A stretch of DNA of 64,000 nucleotides, from the NCBI RefSeq assembly GCF_000725345.1, contig NZ_CP008852.1, positions 3,216,001 to 3,280,000 on the forward strand. The letters are read 5' to 3'. Below are positions 16,529 to 25,826 of the stretch, piece after piece. Each line of letters starts with the position of its first letter. Position 1 is the stretch's first letter. The notes under the pieces are model-generated. The model was given only the letters and a program-made list of their open reading frames with translations. It was not told the origin of the DNA and ran no database searches. This DNA comes from Pelosinus sp. UFO1. GTDB taxonomy: Bacteria; Bacillota; Negativicutes; DSM-13327. A program made the translations under genes and the position numbers.

Positions 16529-17782
16529 ATGGAAAAAGGTAAAAAGGGTATAGGTCTTACAACTCAAATTTTTATCGCTCTTATTCTAGGTATTGTTTTC
16601 GGTTATGTTTTCCCTGCCTATGGCCAAGCATTAAAACCAGTTGGTGACGCATTCATCCGTATGATCAAGATGATTGTTGTACCTCTAATTTTCAGTTCTT
16701 TAATCATGGGTATCGCAGGTACTGGTGACTTTAAAAAACTGGGCCGTTTAGGTGCGAAAGCGATTATCTGGTTTGAAGTAGCAACTACACTGGCATTATT
16801 TGTTGGTATGTTTGTTGCAAATACTTTCCAACCGGGCGTTGGTGTTGCTCTTGCAACCGGAACTGATGTTAGCAGCGCTGCAGCAGCAGCCAAGAAAACC
16901 ATTAGTATGGTGGACATGTTCGTTAACATTGTTCCAACTAATATTGTTGATGCAATGGGTCGCGGTGATATGCTCCAAATCATCTTATTCTCTACTTTCT
17001 TTGGTGTAGCGGCAGCTCACATGGGAGCAAAAGGAAAACCTGTAGTTGATCTTGCGATCAGCGTAGCTGAAATTATGTTTAAATTTACTTGGTATGTAAT
17101 GAAGTTGGCTCCTCTTGGCGTATTTGCCTTAATCGCATTTACAGTTGGTAAATTTGGTTTAGGTATGCTGATTCCTCTAGCTAAACTCATCGGATCTTTG
17201 TATTTCGCTTTAATATTGTTTATCATTCTACTTTTAGCATGTGCATCTCTTATCATTCGGATGAATTTCTTCCAGCTGTTAAGAGCAATTAAAGAACCAA
17301 TCTTGATTGCCTTCTCTACTGCATCTAGTGAAGCAGCATTGCCGATTGCTATGGAAAAATTAGAACAGTTTGGTGTTCCTAAACATATCGTTACTTTCGT
17401 ATTACCTACAGGATATACTTTTAATCTAGATGGTTCTACATTATATAGTGCATTGGCAGTTATCTTTATTGCCCAAGTATATAATATTGACTTCCCAATG
17501 TCTACTCAGCTAGTTATGCTAGTCACTCTTATGATGTCAACAAAAGGTATTGCGGCAGTACCTGGTGCATCCTTGATTGTTATTGCTGGAACAGCTGCAG
17601 CCTTTGGCTTACCAGTAGAAGGTATTGGTATTATCCTTGGTGTTGACCGTATTCTTGACATGGCTCGTACAGCTTGTAACTTAATTGGTAACTGTGTAGC
17701 TGCAGTAGTTGTAGCTCGCTGGGAAAATGAATTACCTGACGAAGTTCTCAAACTAGCTTATGCAAAAAATTATGACGACTAA
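16529..17782 (+). CDS. gltP: Glutamate/aspartate:cation symporter (DAACS family)
   Basis: Inner-membrane secondary transporter for acidic amino acids or C4-dicarboxylates. The 417 residues show the family architecture: eight hydrophobic helices and two re-entrant loops, with serine-rich STASSEAALP (HP1) and the conserved PTGYTFNLDG motif of TM7, then MSTKGIAAVPG (HP2). AAGGGGG lies 8 nt before the ATG. It stands alone with its own terminator, divergent from a GlnKL-like system and next to the glutamate mutase operon, so glutamate uptake is the most likely job; malate or fumarate (DctA) cannot be excluded. Confidence 0.88.
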   Translation: MEKGKKGIGLTTQIFIALILGIVFGYVFPAYGQALKPVGDAFIRMIKMIVVPLIFSSLIMGIAGTGDFKKLGRLGAKAIIWFEVATTLALFVGMFVANTFQPGVGVALATGTDVSSAAAAAKKTISMVDMFVNIVPTNIVDAMGRGDMLQIILFSTFFGVAAAHMGAKGKPVVDLAISVAEIMFKFTWYVMKLAPLGVFALIAFTVGKFGLGMLIPLAKLIGSLYFALILFIILLLACASLIIRMNFFQLLRAIKEPILIAFSTASSEAALPIAMEKLEQFGVPKHIVTFVLPTGYTFNLDGSTLYSALAVIFIAQVYNIDFPMSTQLVMLVTLMMSTKGIAAVPGASLIVIAGTAAAFGLPVEGIGIILGVDRILDMARTACNLIGNCVAAVVVARWENELPDEVLKLAYAKNYDD

Positions 17783-17803
17783 AAAATAATATAAACAATT
17801 CTT

Positions 17804-17831
17804 AAAAAAAGCGCCTTACGGCGCTTTTTTC
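17804..17831 (+). terminator. Terminator of the symporter gene
   Basis: A-run, stem AAAGCGCC/GGCGCTTT with a TTAC loop, then seven T: a textbook intrinsic terminator that also works for the opposite strand. Confidence 0.9.
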
Positions 17832-17865
17832 TTTTAACAAACTAACTTGAATACTGTTCGTTTTT

Positions 17866-18345
17866 TTATAGACCAATTTCAATAATTTGTTCCGTTATTT
17901 TACCCTCATTAGTAATTTCTATAACACCACAAGTCCCAGAACCTACACGTGGCTCAGCGGCACTACCTGGGTTAAAAATTAGTAAACCTTCATACCAAAG
18001 CTGATCTGGTATATGCGTATGTCCATAAATAATAATGTCCACCTCATACTGCCTACCCCATTCTATCAAATCACCCGCACCTTGTTTTACACTATAACGA
18101 TGTCCATGGGTCAGCCAAATTTTCTTACCAGCAACTTCTATAAACTCATCGATTTTTGCAGAAGTCTGCCCATCACAATTTCCTTTTGCAGCAAACACAG
18201 GAACAGCTACTAAACTAGCTAAATACGCTGCATCCTGACTATAATCACCAGCATGTAACCACATATCGGCATTCGGAACTACCTTAACCGCTTGTTTGAT
18301 TGATGCTCGGTCACCATGGGTATCACTGATGACCCCTATTCTCAT
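17866..18345 (-). CDS. YfcE/MJ0936-type metallophosphodiesterase
   Basis: Small calcineurin-like phosphoesterase (159 residues) with all metal-binding signatures: DTHGD (8-12), GDYS (37-40), KGNCD (55-59), THGH (79-82) and GHTH near 107. Members hydrolyse phosphodiesters, but the natural substrate is not settled. Its ATG overlaps the ITPase stop (ATGA at 18342-18345), so it forms an operon with rph and the ITPase gene, the usual arrangement in Firmicutes. Confidence 0.9.
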   Translation of the reverse strand: MRIGVISDTHGDRASIKQAVKVVPNADMWLHAGDYSQDAAYLASLVAVPVFAAKGNCDGQTSAKIDEFIEVAGKKIWLTHGHRYSVKQGAGDLIEWGRQYEVDIIIYGHTHIPDQLWYEGLLIFNPGSAAEPRVGSGTCGVIEITNEGKITEQIIEIGL

Positions 18346-18938
18346 TTTAAATACTCCCCTAGTCTACTAGCCATACCTTTTAAGGCCTCTCCTCGATGAC
18401 TAATCTTATTTTTTTCAACTTTTGAACATTCCGCCATTGTTTTTCCCATTTCAGGCATAAAAAACAATGGATCATAACCAAAGCCCTCTGCCCCCCGCAT
18501 CTCTTGACCAATAACCCCTTCTTTACTCCCATCAACAGTGATAATCGTTCCATCTATATCTGCAAAAGCCAAAACACAGCGAAACCTAGCACTCCGCTTA
18601 TTGCTTGGAACGCCTGCTAATTCTGCTAATAATTTTTGATTATTCATTGCATCATCTGCATCTTCGCCAGCATAACGTGCAGAGTAAATACCTGGCGCTC
18701 CACCTAAGGCATCTACTTCTAATCCAGAATCATCAGCCAAACAAGCTTTTTTAGTATAAAAAGCATAATGCTCCGCTTTTATCTTAGCATTTGCTGCAAA
18801 ACTATCACCATTTTCCACCGCTTCAGGAATATCACCAAAATCACCTAGTGCCAATATTTTAACTGGTAACTTGGCCAACACCAATGCAATCTCAGCTATT
18901 TTGCCTTTATTGGTCGTTGCCACCACTATTTCTTTCAT
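18342..18938 (-). CDS. rdgB: XTP/dITP diphosphatase (RdgB/HAM1 family)
   Basis: Cleans the nucleotide pool by hydrolysing dITP, ITP and XTP to monophosphates. The 198 residues begin with [13 protein letters not shown], the family N-terminal SxNxxK-like motif. They continue with [20 protein letters not shown] and end with FGYDPLF and SHRGEAL, all diagnostic. It overlaps rph upstream (ATGA) and the phosphodiesterase downstream. Confidence 0.95.
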   Translation of the reverse strand: MKEIVVATTNKGKIAEIALVLAKLPVKILALGDFGDIPEAVENGDSFAANAKIKAEHYAFYTKKACLADDSGLEVDALGGAPGIYSARYAGEDADDAMNNQKLLAELAGVPSNKRSARFRCVLAFADIDGTIITVDGSKEGVIGQEMRGAEGFGYDPLFFMPEMGKTMAECSKVEKNKISHRGEALKGMASRLGEYLK

Positions 18939-19678
18939 GGTTCACGTCCTACCTTCCACGACAAGGGTCCTAGTACATCTTTTTGATAATCAATCAATTG
19001 CTCAACCGCCTTTTCGGCAACTTCGAGCATTTGCTGTAACTCTTGACGGCTATAGGGACGTTTCTCTCCTGTACCCTGCACCTCGACAAATTGTCCACTC
19101 CCAGTCATTACAACATTCATATCTACCATGGCTGCCGAATCTTCCTCGTAACATAGATCAGCAATCACTGTGTCCTTTACCACACCAATACTCACAGCAG
19201 CCAAGAATTCTTTTACCGCAAATGGTTTTTCATTATTCGTATAAACGCTATTTATGGCATCTACCATAGCAACAAAAGAACCTGTTATCGCCGCCGTTCT
19301 TGTCCCTCCATCAGCCTGTATTACATCACAGTCAATCCAAATCGTCTTTTCACCTAGCGCTTTTAAATCTACTACACTCCGTAGAGCCCTGCCAATTAGC
19401 CGTTGTATTTCATGGGTTCGACCTGTCACTTTTCCTCTAGCCGATTCCCGAACGTTACGAACTTGTGTAGAGCGTGGCAACAGGGAGTATTCAGCAGTAA
19501 TCCAACCTTCCCCGGTGCCTTTCATAAAATGGGGTACTTTATCTTCGATAGTAGCAGCGCATATCACTTTAGTATTACCAACTTCAATTAGCACTGATCC
19601 TTCAGGATATTTTAAATAATTGCGAGTGATCTTTACAGGGCGCATAGCACCAGCCTCTCGGCCATCCAATCGATTCAT
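18935..19678 (-). CDS. rph: Ribonuclease PH
   Basis: Phosphorolytic 3'-5' exoribonuclease that trims tRNA 3' ends. The length of 247 and motifs are standard: [20 protein letters not shown] at the start, [19 protein letters not shown], the phosphate/metal region [16 protein letters not shown] and VEVQGTGE near the end. First gene of the rph-rdgB-yfcE operon. Confidence 0.96.
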   Translation of the reverse strand: MNRLDGREAGAMRPVKITRNYLKYPEGSVLIEVGNTKVICAATIEDKVPHFMKGTGEGWITAEYSLLPRSTQVRNVRESARGKVTGRTHEIQRLIGRALRSVVDLKALGEKTIWIDCDVIQADGGTRTAAITGSFVAMVDAINSVYTNNEKPFAVKEFLAAVSIGVVKDTVIADLCYEEDSAAMVDMNVVMTGSGQFVEVQGTGEKRPYSRQELQQMLEVAEKAVEQLIDYQKDVLGPLSWKVGREP

Positions 19679-19707
19679 TGTTTTTTATTCCTCCTCAAAT
19701 TTGACGC

Positions 19708-21024
19708 TTACATTATTTCCAGCCTATCTTCCATCTTATTTTGTACAAAATATAGCTGCTGCTTTCCTTGTTTCTTTGCCTTATATGCCGCATCATAAGC
19801 TGCCTTTTGACAAGTTGGACAAGCATAATTGGGGATCGTAGCAATATAAGCAGATTTATAACCAAACATACCATGTGCCTCTGTTTCTATCGTAACATAT
19901 CCAGAACAGTTAGGACATAAACGTACCACTTCTTTTTGCCGTTCATCTATGCCGGCATCGTCATAATAGATGCTACGCTCTCTTTGCCAAAATTGACCGG
20001 CCTGGGCAATTGCCTCTTGTTGCAGTTTTTCTTTTGTAGCCCACATATTTTGCCGTTCTTTTATTATAGCAGTTATGGAGCGAGTGACAGCAGAAGATTG
20101 AACGGGGCAAGTAGCAATATCAGGCTCAATGACTTTACTATAGTCCATTCCAGCCATCGCTAATATAATTCCTACATTCACGTAAGGCAGAGCATTCTCA
20201 ATCGAATACCCCCCTTCTAATACTGCAATATCTGCCTTTAATTTATCAGCAAGCCTAGCATATCCTTGCGCCGTAATTGCCATATTCGCCAAGGGATCAC
20301 TATAATGATTATCTTGCCCAGCCGAGTTAATAATAATATCCGGCTTAAAGTCATTTAGGACTGGCAAAATTAAATGATCTAGTACCTCGTGAAGGCCAGC
20401 ATCTGTAGTTCCAGGCGGCAGGGGAATATTTAAAGTCGTACCAAGTGCATTGGGACTACCCATTTCATTAGTAAAGCCAGTTCCTGGATACAGCGTACGT
20501 CCATCTTGATGAAAGGAAATAAACAAGGTATTAGGATCATGATAAAAAACATCTTGGGTGCCATCTCCATGATGTACATCAGTATCTACAATAGCAACTT
20601 TACCAATGCCATAGGTCTTACGTAAATACTCCACCATAATTGCCTCAATATTAATTGTACAAAACCCTCTCGTACCATGGACCACACGCATAGCATGATG
20701 TCCTGGTGGACGTACTAGAGCGAATGTCCTATCCACTTCGCGCCTCATTACTGCATCTGCAGCAGCAATGGCGCCGCCAGCAGAAACAAGGTGAGCATTT
20801 GTAATAAGTGACGATAAATCTGGAACACCAATATGTACTCGCTCTAAGTCTTTATACTGCGCTATTTGGGGTTTATATTCTCTTATACAGGGCATGTCGA
20901 GCAAACCCTCTTCCACAATTTGATCCCTAGTATATAATAACCTTTCTTCGCGCTCAGGGTGGGCTGGACTAATAGCCCAATCAAAAGCCGGGAAAAAAAC
21001 TAATCCTAACTTTTGGTTAGCCAC
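19708..21024 (-). CDS. Histone-deacetylase-family amidohydrolase with C-terminal zinc ribbon
   Basis: Zinc amidohydrolase of the HDAC/acetoin-utilisation/acetylpolyamine family. Active-site strings are PPGHHAMR (paired His), DTDVHHGDGT (zinc Asp and His) and the glycine-rich LEGGYSIENA. Beyond the usual end of the domain (about residue 330) there is an extra tail with two CxxC pairs (CPNCSG and CPTCQK), probably a zinc ribbon. The natural substrate is not identifiable. It starts with GTG at 21024, overlapping the stop of the hydantoinase-type gene, so the two are translationally coupled. Confidence 0.83.
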   Translation of the reverse strand: MANQKLGLVFFPAFDWAISPAHPEREERLLYTRDQIVEEGLLDMPCIREYKPQIAQYKDLERVHIGVPDLSSLITNAHLVSAGGAIAAADAVMRREVDRTFALVRPPGHHAMRVVHGTRGFCTINIEAIMVEYLRKTYGIGKVAIVDTDVHHGDGTQDVFYHDPNTLFISFHQDGRTLYPGTGFTNEMGSPNALGTTLNIPLPPGTTDAGLHEVLDHLILPVLNDFKPDIIINSAGQDNHYSDPLANMAITAQGYARLADKLKADIAVLEGGYSIENALPYVNVGIILAMAGMDYSKVIEPDIATCPVQSSAVTRSITAIIKERQNMWATKEKLQQEAIAQAGQFWQRERSIYYDDAGIDERQKEVVRLCPNCSGYVTIETEAHGMFGYKSAYIATIPNYACPTCQKAAYDAAYKAKKQGKQQLYFVQNKMEDRLEIM

Positions 21025-22682
21025 TAGAACACCTCCTTACTAGGCAACAATACACCGGGCTTAACTTGTAACCGGCAGGTTATAATCTTCCCCACCGTAT
21101 TAAAACCACGGATTACATTAAATTCTTCTGCCTGTATTAATTCTGTCTCACCAAGAAAAATTCCGTTGACTTTTGCTAACTCTGCTAAATGCTGCTCAGC
21201 TAGTAAGGAAGCATCTTCTAAGGTAAATCTAGACTTTGGCAGTCTACTTTTTATATCTAGTTCGGCAACGGTATAATATCCCTCTACCGTATCTGCTCTT
21301 AACGTAAGGTCTAATGTAGGCCTAGCTACCGCTGCACCAATCGCATTGGCTACCATACCATGATCTGGAAGATGGTAACTTAGCCCCATCTTCTTGGCAA
21401 CCAAAGGTATAAGCCCTATGGCTCCGCCTCCAACACCAAGAATTTGTTCAATATTTATTCTCCTGCCCTGCACAATATCTTCTACCCGATATACGGGCTC
21501 AGCCTCCTGCTCAGCCAACAAGGACATCACAGCCTGGTATATGCAAGTAACAGCCTCATCCAATGCCATATTTGCTACTTCATACGGTGTTTGCCCTTCT
21601 AAGGCTAACTCCTTCATAGCATTTATCGCCAATTGTTTATCACCAAACTCAATCAATCCAATAGCAATCATCGCATCGGTTATCGTTGGTTTAGACCCGC
21701 CGACAGCCATGGCAGGACCATAACGCACGGGACCAACCTTTAAAGCATTCTTTTCCCACCGCACGAAACTATCGCCACCGATTCCTATAGATTTAAGGCG
21801 AAACGCACGAACTGATGTTGCATAGCCAGCAACCTTAGCTCCCTGTTCAGCAAAAATAGGTGTACCTTTCTGCCATAATGCAATATCTGTAGTAGTACCT
21901 CCAATATCAAGTGAGACAGCAGGACCTCTCGTAGGATGCATGGACATAATACCTAGTACACTCGCTGCTGGACCAGTAAAAATAGCTTCTACTGGAAATT
22001 CGCGAGCAACTGCCAAAGGTAAGGTTCCACCATCTGCTTTTAATACATATACAGGGCCACAGATTCCCCTCGATAATAAAGCATCTTCCACCGCCGTAGC
22101 GAATTGATTAAAATGACGCCATACCGCTCCATTGTAATATGCTGAGTTTGTTCGCCGCAAGAAATTAAGAGATCCTGATACCCTTGCCCCTAAACTGATA
22201 TGACTTGGTTTGACCTTTTCCCTGATCCAATCAGCAATCATCGATTCATAACTAGAGTTACGCACGGCAAATTTCCCGGAAATAGCAAAAATATCACATG
22301 ACGAAAAATGACGACATGCTGCCATCACTTCTTCCTCTTTCGGCCGAGCAACCTCATGGCCACGGTGATCAATATAGCCCGATACAATATAGGGGGCTTT
22401 GGGTAACGCATCTTTTATATTCATTCCTGGCCCTGGCATAATGCATAAGCCAACCTTATCAATCTTGTCTTCAACTAAGGCATTGGTAACAATCGTAGTG
22501 GATAGTGCGATTCTTTCAAAATTTTTATTCCCAGTATCCAGAACTACTTTATCAATTGCTCTTAAGATGCACTCTAGAAGATTATTATGAGTTGTGGGGG
22601 TTTTTACTGTACTGATAATTTTTCCTGCCGACACCGCTACACCATCAGTAAATGTACCACCTACATCAAGCCCTAAGAACAT
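21024..22682 (-). CDS. Hydantoinase/oxoprolinase family protein
   Basis: ASKHA-fold ATPase of the HyuA family (552 residues). The N-terminal phosphate loop LDVGGTFTDGV and the second one LDIGGTTTDIALW mark the hydantoinase_A domain. Such proteins use ATP to open cyclic amides such as 5-oxoproline or N-methylhydantoin, usually with a HyuB subunit; no hyuB is seen here. A stand-alone role, or one with the coupled HDAC-like amidohydrolase and the CofE-like protein upstream, is possible. The ATG at 22682 has GAGGGGA upstream. Confidence 0.82.
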   Translation of the reverse strand: MFLGLDVGGTFTDGVAVSAGKIISTVKTPTTHNNLLECILRAIDKVVLDTGNKNFERIALSTTIVTNALVEDKIDKVGLCIMPGPGMNIKDALPKAPYIVSGYIDHRGHEVARPKEEEVMAACRHFSSCDIFAISGKFAVRNSSYESMIADWIREKVKPSHISLGARVSGSLNFLRRTNSAYYNGAVWRHFNQFATAVEDALLSRGICGPVYVLKADGGTLPLAVAREFPVEAIFTGPAASVLGIMSMHPTRGPAVSLDIGGTTTDIALWQKGTPIFAEQGAKVAGYATSVRAFRLKSIGIGGDSFVRWEKNALKVGPVRYGPAMAVGGSKPTITDAMIAIGLIEFGDKQLAINAMKELALEGQTPYEVANMALDEAVTCIYQAVMSLLAEQEAEPVYRVEDIVQGRRINIEQILGVGGGAIGLIPLVAKKMGLSYHLPDHGMVANAIGAAVARPTLDLTLRADTVEGYYTVAELDIKSRLPKSRFTLEDASLLAEQHLAELAKVNGIFLGETELIQAEEFNVIRGFNTVGKIITCRLQVKPGVLLPSKEVF

Positions 22683-22764
22683 ATACTATCCCCTCTTTTT
22701 TTAGGAATATACAGATATACTTTCTAAAGACTGCCTTGATATCATTTAATTCTACAATAAAAAT

Positions 22765-22800
22765 AAGAAAGAGGATAGTTTTTATTCTATCCTCTTTCTT
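22765..22800 (-). terminator. Terminator between the CofE-like and hydantoinase genes
   Basis: Stem AAGAAAGAGGATAG with its complement around an 8-nt loop, 57 nt after the CofE-like stop. It separates that gene pair from the hydantoinase-HDAC pair. Confidence 0.75.
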
Positions 22801-22856
22801 AGCCTGTTAGTCAACAGACAAAAGATTTTATTATGTACTCTAGACAGAATCTATTT

Positions 22857-23525
22857 TTATGCTTGGCTTTTAGCCATTTTCGCAACAACTGCATAATTCT
22901 TAATAATAACGATTGGTGTTCGTTGAGATGCATTGCCAAAAGGATTATCAATCAAAATTTTCGCCAAATTTTTAGGATCAAGACCTTCTGAAACACCAAG
23001 TACTGCAGCTCGCTTTAGATCATTTACATCAGCTACTGCTGCACCATAGCAGCCTAACCGACGCTTAATTTCTTCAGCAACACCATTGGGATCATGCGGT
23101 CCATACACCAAGCATTTATCAAAAGGTGGCATAGTACCTGTCACATCATCTACTAAAGCAGCCTGTGGACCTGCCAGCTCATAAAAAACACCATTCCTAC
23201 CTACGATCTTAGCTAACATCCCAATAATCATTGCAAACAAAATACGCCATTTGCCTTCCGCATCCATTGCTGACTGCATGCCATATACGCTGGATAGGCT
23301 ACCCTTTTGCGGAACAAAACGGCATAAAACTCTTGCCATAAAACATACTTTTAAGTCTTCTGGTCTTGTCACTCTTCCTTGGGTAATCGCAACTACACTT
23401 TCTGCTACGGATACCACGTCATCTGGCCCAATATCTTGTTTTGCATATTTTTCAATCATATCTACAATATTGTCTTTATCAGTTAAAATACGTGTACCTA
23501 CTGGTTTAAGTTCAAGTTCTGCCAT
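22857..23525 (-). CDS. CofE-like (F420-0:gamma-glutamyl ligase domain) protein
   Basis: Similar to coenzyme F420 gamma-glutamyl ligase, which adds glutamate to F420-0. The 222 residues keep recognisable blocks (GDVVSVAES-like DDVVSVAESVVAITQGR, FYELAGPQAALVDDVTGTMPPFD, DPKNLAKILIDNPFGN). There is no other F420 gene in the window, and Negativicutes do not normally make F420, so the real substrate is probably a different gamma-glutamyl or amide-forming reaction. GGAGGG lies 6 nt before the ATG. It starts 11 nt after the membrane-anchored hypothetical protein gene and is probably co-transcribed with it. Confidence 0.75.
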   Translation of the reverse strand: MAELELKPVGTRILTDKDNIVDMIEKYAKQDIGPDDVVSVAESVVAITQGRVTRPEDLKVCFMARVLCRFVPQKGSLSSVYGMQSAMDAEGKWRILFAMIIGMLAKIVGRNGVFYELAGPQAALVDDVTGTMPPFDKCLVYGPHDPNGVAEEIKRRLGCYGAAVADVNDLKRAAVLGVSEGLDPKNLAKILIDNPFGNASQRTPIVIIKNYAVVAKMAKSQA

Positions 23526-23536
23526 TACTAGCCCTC

Positions 23537-24085
23537 CTATTCTGCAATATTCTGCGCCCGCATAGCCGCAATAATTTCATCACACGTCATAATCATACGC
23601 GTCTTATGAATATACCAAGGAGTGCGCGCTACAATTTGGTATGTAATATCAATAGGCATATCTACGGATAACTCATATAAATTGTCTAAAGTATTTTTTA
23701 TATCACCATTTTTTGCTGTAAAAGTAACTGTAATAATCACTGTTCCGCCTGTTCCTTGCGGAACGATAACGGCTTCAAAATAATTATCAGTCCGCGGTGC
23801 CGTAGTAAGCTCCATCCTAGAACTAACCTCTACACCATCAAACTGCTCATAAGGCAGTAGATGACGCGGATAAGCATCCATAATTGTACCATCTTGGGAT
23901 CCTTTATTTATAAATGGTACTTTACAAGAAAAAGTAGCTGCTTGTTCCGTTTGTTCAACTAAAGTGAAATTAGTCCGTTGACTAACGATAAATTCAAACT
24001 CTGCATCACCTTGCTTTGCAATAAACAACCACACGACAACTGCCACTAATGCAGCTAATAATACTATTGTCACCAAGAATTCCAC
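23537..24085 (-). CDS. Membrane-anchored protein of unknown function
   Basis: One N-terminal hydrophobic segment (residues 2-22, FLVTIVLLAALVAVVVWLF) precedes a 160-residue extracytoplasmic domain rich in beta-strand-like sequence (FEFIVSQRTNFTLVEQ, then TGGTVIITVTFTAKNG). No family recognised. It starts with GTG at 24085, GGGGG 7 nt upstream, and sits directly before the CofE-like gene. Confidence 0.75.
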   Translation of the reverse strand: MEFLVTIVLLAALVAVVVWLFIAKQGDAEFEFIVSQRTNFTLVEQTEQAATFSCKVPFINKGSQDGTIMDAYPRHLLPYEQFDGVEVSSRMELTTAPRTDNYFEAVIVPQGTGGTVIITVTFTAKNGDIKNTLDNLYELSVDMPIDITYQIVARTPWYIHKTRMIMTCDEIIAAMRAQNIAE

Positions 24086-24191
24086 AAAAAGGCCCCCATC
24101 TCAAGAAGAATTATTTTTTACCTATACTAGTATACCAAAATTTTCCCTTCAGGGCTATATAACTTTCCCAGTACTACTTGAATTTAGCTTG

Positions 24192-25004
24192 TTAAAATCT
24201 AGTAAATTCTTCTAAATTCACTAATTCAAACTCTACTTCCCTTATATCAAACATAAAACTAGCCATTTTTTTAGCCCGTTCCAAATCTGCTGAAAAACAC
24301 AATCGTACTTTGCCTTGCGTTCGATTAGATAATTGTCCTTGTGCCTCTAATAACTGCTTTGCTTCCATTGCAGTTTCTCTAGCAGGATCGATAATACTAA
24401 TATCATTCCCTATTATTTTCTCGATAACCGAACTTACAAAAGGATAATGAGTACAACCTAATATTACCGCATCAACGCCTGCCTGCTTCATAGGCAGCAA
24501 ATATTCGGTAATTGCCAATTCTATATCCAGCCCTTCAACCTGCTGTTTCTCAATTAAGGGAACCAATTTAGGACACGGCTGTTGATAAACAAAAGCATCC
24601 AGATCCTTTTTATGAATTGCCCTAGCATGATTTTCACTGTTAATGGTAGCTTGGGTTGCCATTACACCTATTTTTTTATTCCTACTAACCTCATACGCTA
24701 GATCTGCTCCTGTATTCACCCCAACTAAAGAAAAAGGATATTGCGTTCTTGCCATTTCCAAACCTAAAGCCGTCATTGTATTACAGGCAACTACTGCCAT
24801 TTTCACCTTTTGCGCTGCAAAAAAACCAAGAATTTGATGCATAAATGAAATAATTTCTGCGGGAGGACGAGATCCATAAGGTGTGCGTGCCGTATCCCCA
24901 AAATAAATTAAATCTTCTTGCGGCATGAATTTCATCAATTCCTTCACAACCGTAAGACCGCCAATCCCTGAATCAAAAACACCAATGGGCGCATTCCTAT
25001 TCAA
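24192..25004 (-). CDS. murI: Glutamate racemase
   Basis: Cofactor-independent racemase that makes D-glutamate for peptidoglycan. Both catalytic cysteines are present in their motifs, VACNTMTA and GCTHYPF, with FDSGIGGLTVVKE near the N-terminus. The open frame begins at a GTG (25013) that overlaps the AGGAGG ribosome site. The TTG at 25004 has that site 8 nt upstream and is the better start, giving 270 residues. Confidence 0.94.
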   Translation of the reverse strand: MNRNAPIGVFDSGIGGLTVVKELMKFMPQEDLIYFGDTARTPYGSRPPAEIISFMHQILGFFAAQKVKMAVVACNTMTALGLEMARTQYPFSLVGVNTGADLAYEVSRNKKIGVMATQATINSENHARAIHKKDLDAFVYQQPCPKLVPLIEKQQVEGLDIELAITEYLLPMKQAGVDAVILGCTHYPFVSSVIEKIIGNDISIIDPARETAMEAKQLLEAQGQLSNRTQGKVRLCFSADLERAKKMASFMFDIREVEFELVNLEEFTRF

Positions 25005-25047
25005 TAACCACACCTCCTAACAACATATTCTATCTAATTTTTTTTTG

Positions 25048-25470
25048 TTATATACATTGATTTTCCTTGTTTTCAAAAGCCATTTTAAGCTTATTAAAAT
25101 AAACACCTGGCAGGCGAACAATTTTCCCCTGACTAGTAGCGAAAACATTTATAGTCTTACCAGCAGCTAATAATACCCCATCAATTTCTCTAATAATTCT
25201 ATATGTAAACACCATTTTCACAGGCGATACTTCCGTCATTGTCGTTTCAATTAAAATATAATCGTCAAATTTGGCAGATGCACGATACTGACACTCAACA
25301 TGAGTAATTGGAAAAACAATTCCCTCATTCATCAGGTCAATCAACGAAATACCTGCTTGGCGTAAATACTCTACCCGCCCCATCTCAAACCAGCGAAAAT
25401 GATTGGAATGATGCGCTACTCCCATCATATCTGTTTCTACAAAGCGCACTTTCTCTCGTACCGTAATCAT
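25048..25470 (-). CDS. Acyl-CoA thioesterase of the YbgC/4HBT hotdog family
   Basis: Hotdog-fold thioesterase (140 residues). The N-terminal VRFVETDMMGVAHHSNHFRWFEMGR contains the family active-site DxxG-xHxxY-like region, with D14 as candidate catalytic residue and a His where Tyr is common. It probably hydrolyses short or medium acyl-CoA or acyl-ACP. It lies 34 nt upstream of murI. Confidence 0.85.
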   Translation of the reverse strand: MITVREKVRFVETDMMGVAHHSNHFRWFEMGRVEYLRQAGISLIDLMNEGIVFPITHVECQYRASAKFDDYILIETTMTEVSPVKMVFTYRIIREIDGVLLAAGKTINVFATSQGKIVRLPGVYFNKLKMAFENKENQCI

Positions 25471-25473
25471 ATA

Positions 25474-25826
25474 CTCAGCCTCTCTTATCGAATTTTACTT
25501 TTCTAGTATTTGCTATGCCTACGCAAAGCAAACGCCCACTAGCAAATAACTTATGCCGTGGGCCGTAAAAAAGCTCGCTCGCATTTATAAAACGCAATAT
25601 AATTGTACTTTTCTTTTTTATTTTTGTCAAAAAAAGTTTCTTATAATGAATTACAGTTTGTCCAACGAAATCATGACTAGAATTAGGGTGACTACTACTA
25701 GGCAATACCCTCCATGGGTTTGATTAGTAGTGATTCCTCTTCTTCATTGATTTCTTACATGACCTATTACGTGTCCAATCTCCCTTCTAACATGTATTGG
25801 GAAGTATCTAAGAGTCCATCACCTCT
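25474..25826. other. Gene-free stretch
   Basis: No reading frame here has a credible ribosome site and composition. The 76-codon minus-strand frame (25475-25705) begins with a TTG only 2-3 nt from a GGAGGG and has no recognisable content. A short imperfect hairpin around TTGCTATGC/GCAAAGCAA (25509-25530) lies in the leader of the thioesterase gene; otherwise nothing stands out. Confidence 0.5.

Noticed and set aside
22857-23525. Evidence for coenzyme F420 synthesis
   Set aside because: Only one CofE-like protein and no CofC, CofD, FbiC or F420-dependent enzyme in the window.
25475-25705. 76-codon minus-strand reading frame between the thioesterase and TVP38 genes
   Set aside because: TTG start only 2-3 nt from its GGAGGG, unusual composition and no recognisable domain or operon link.
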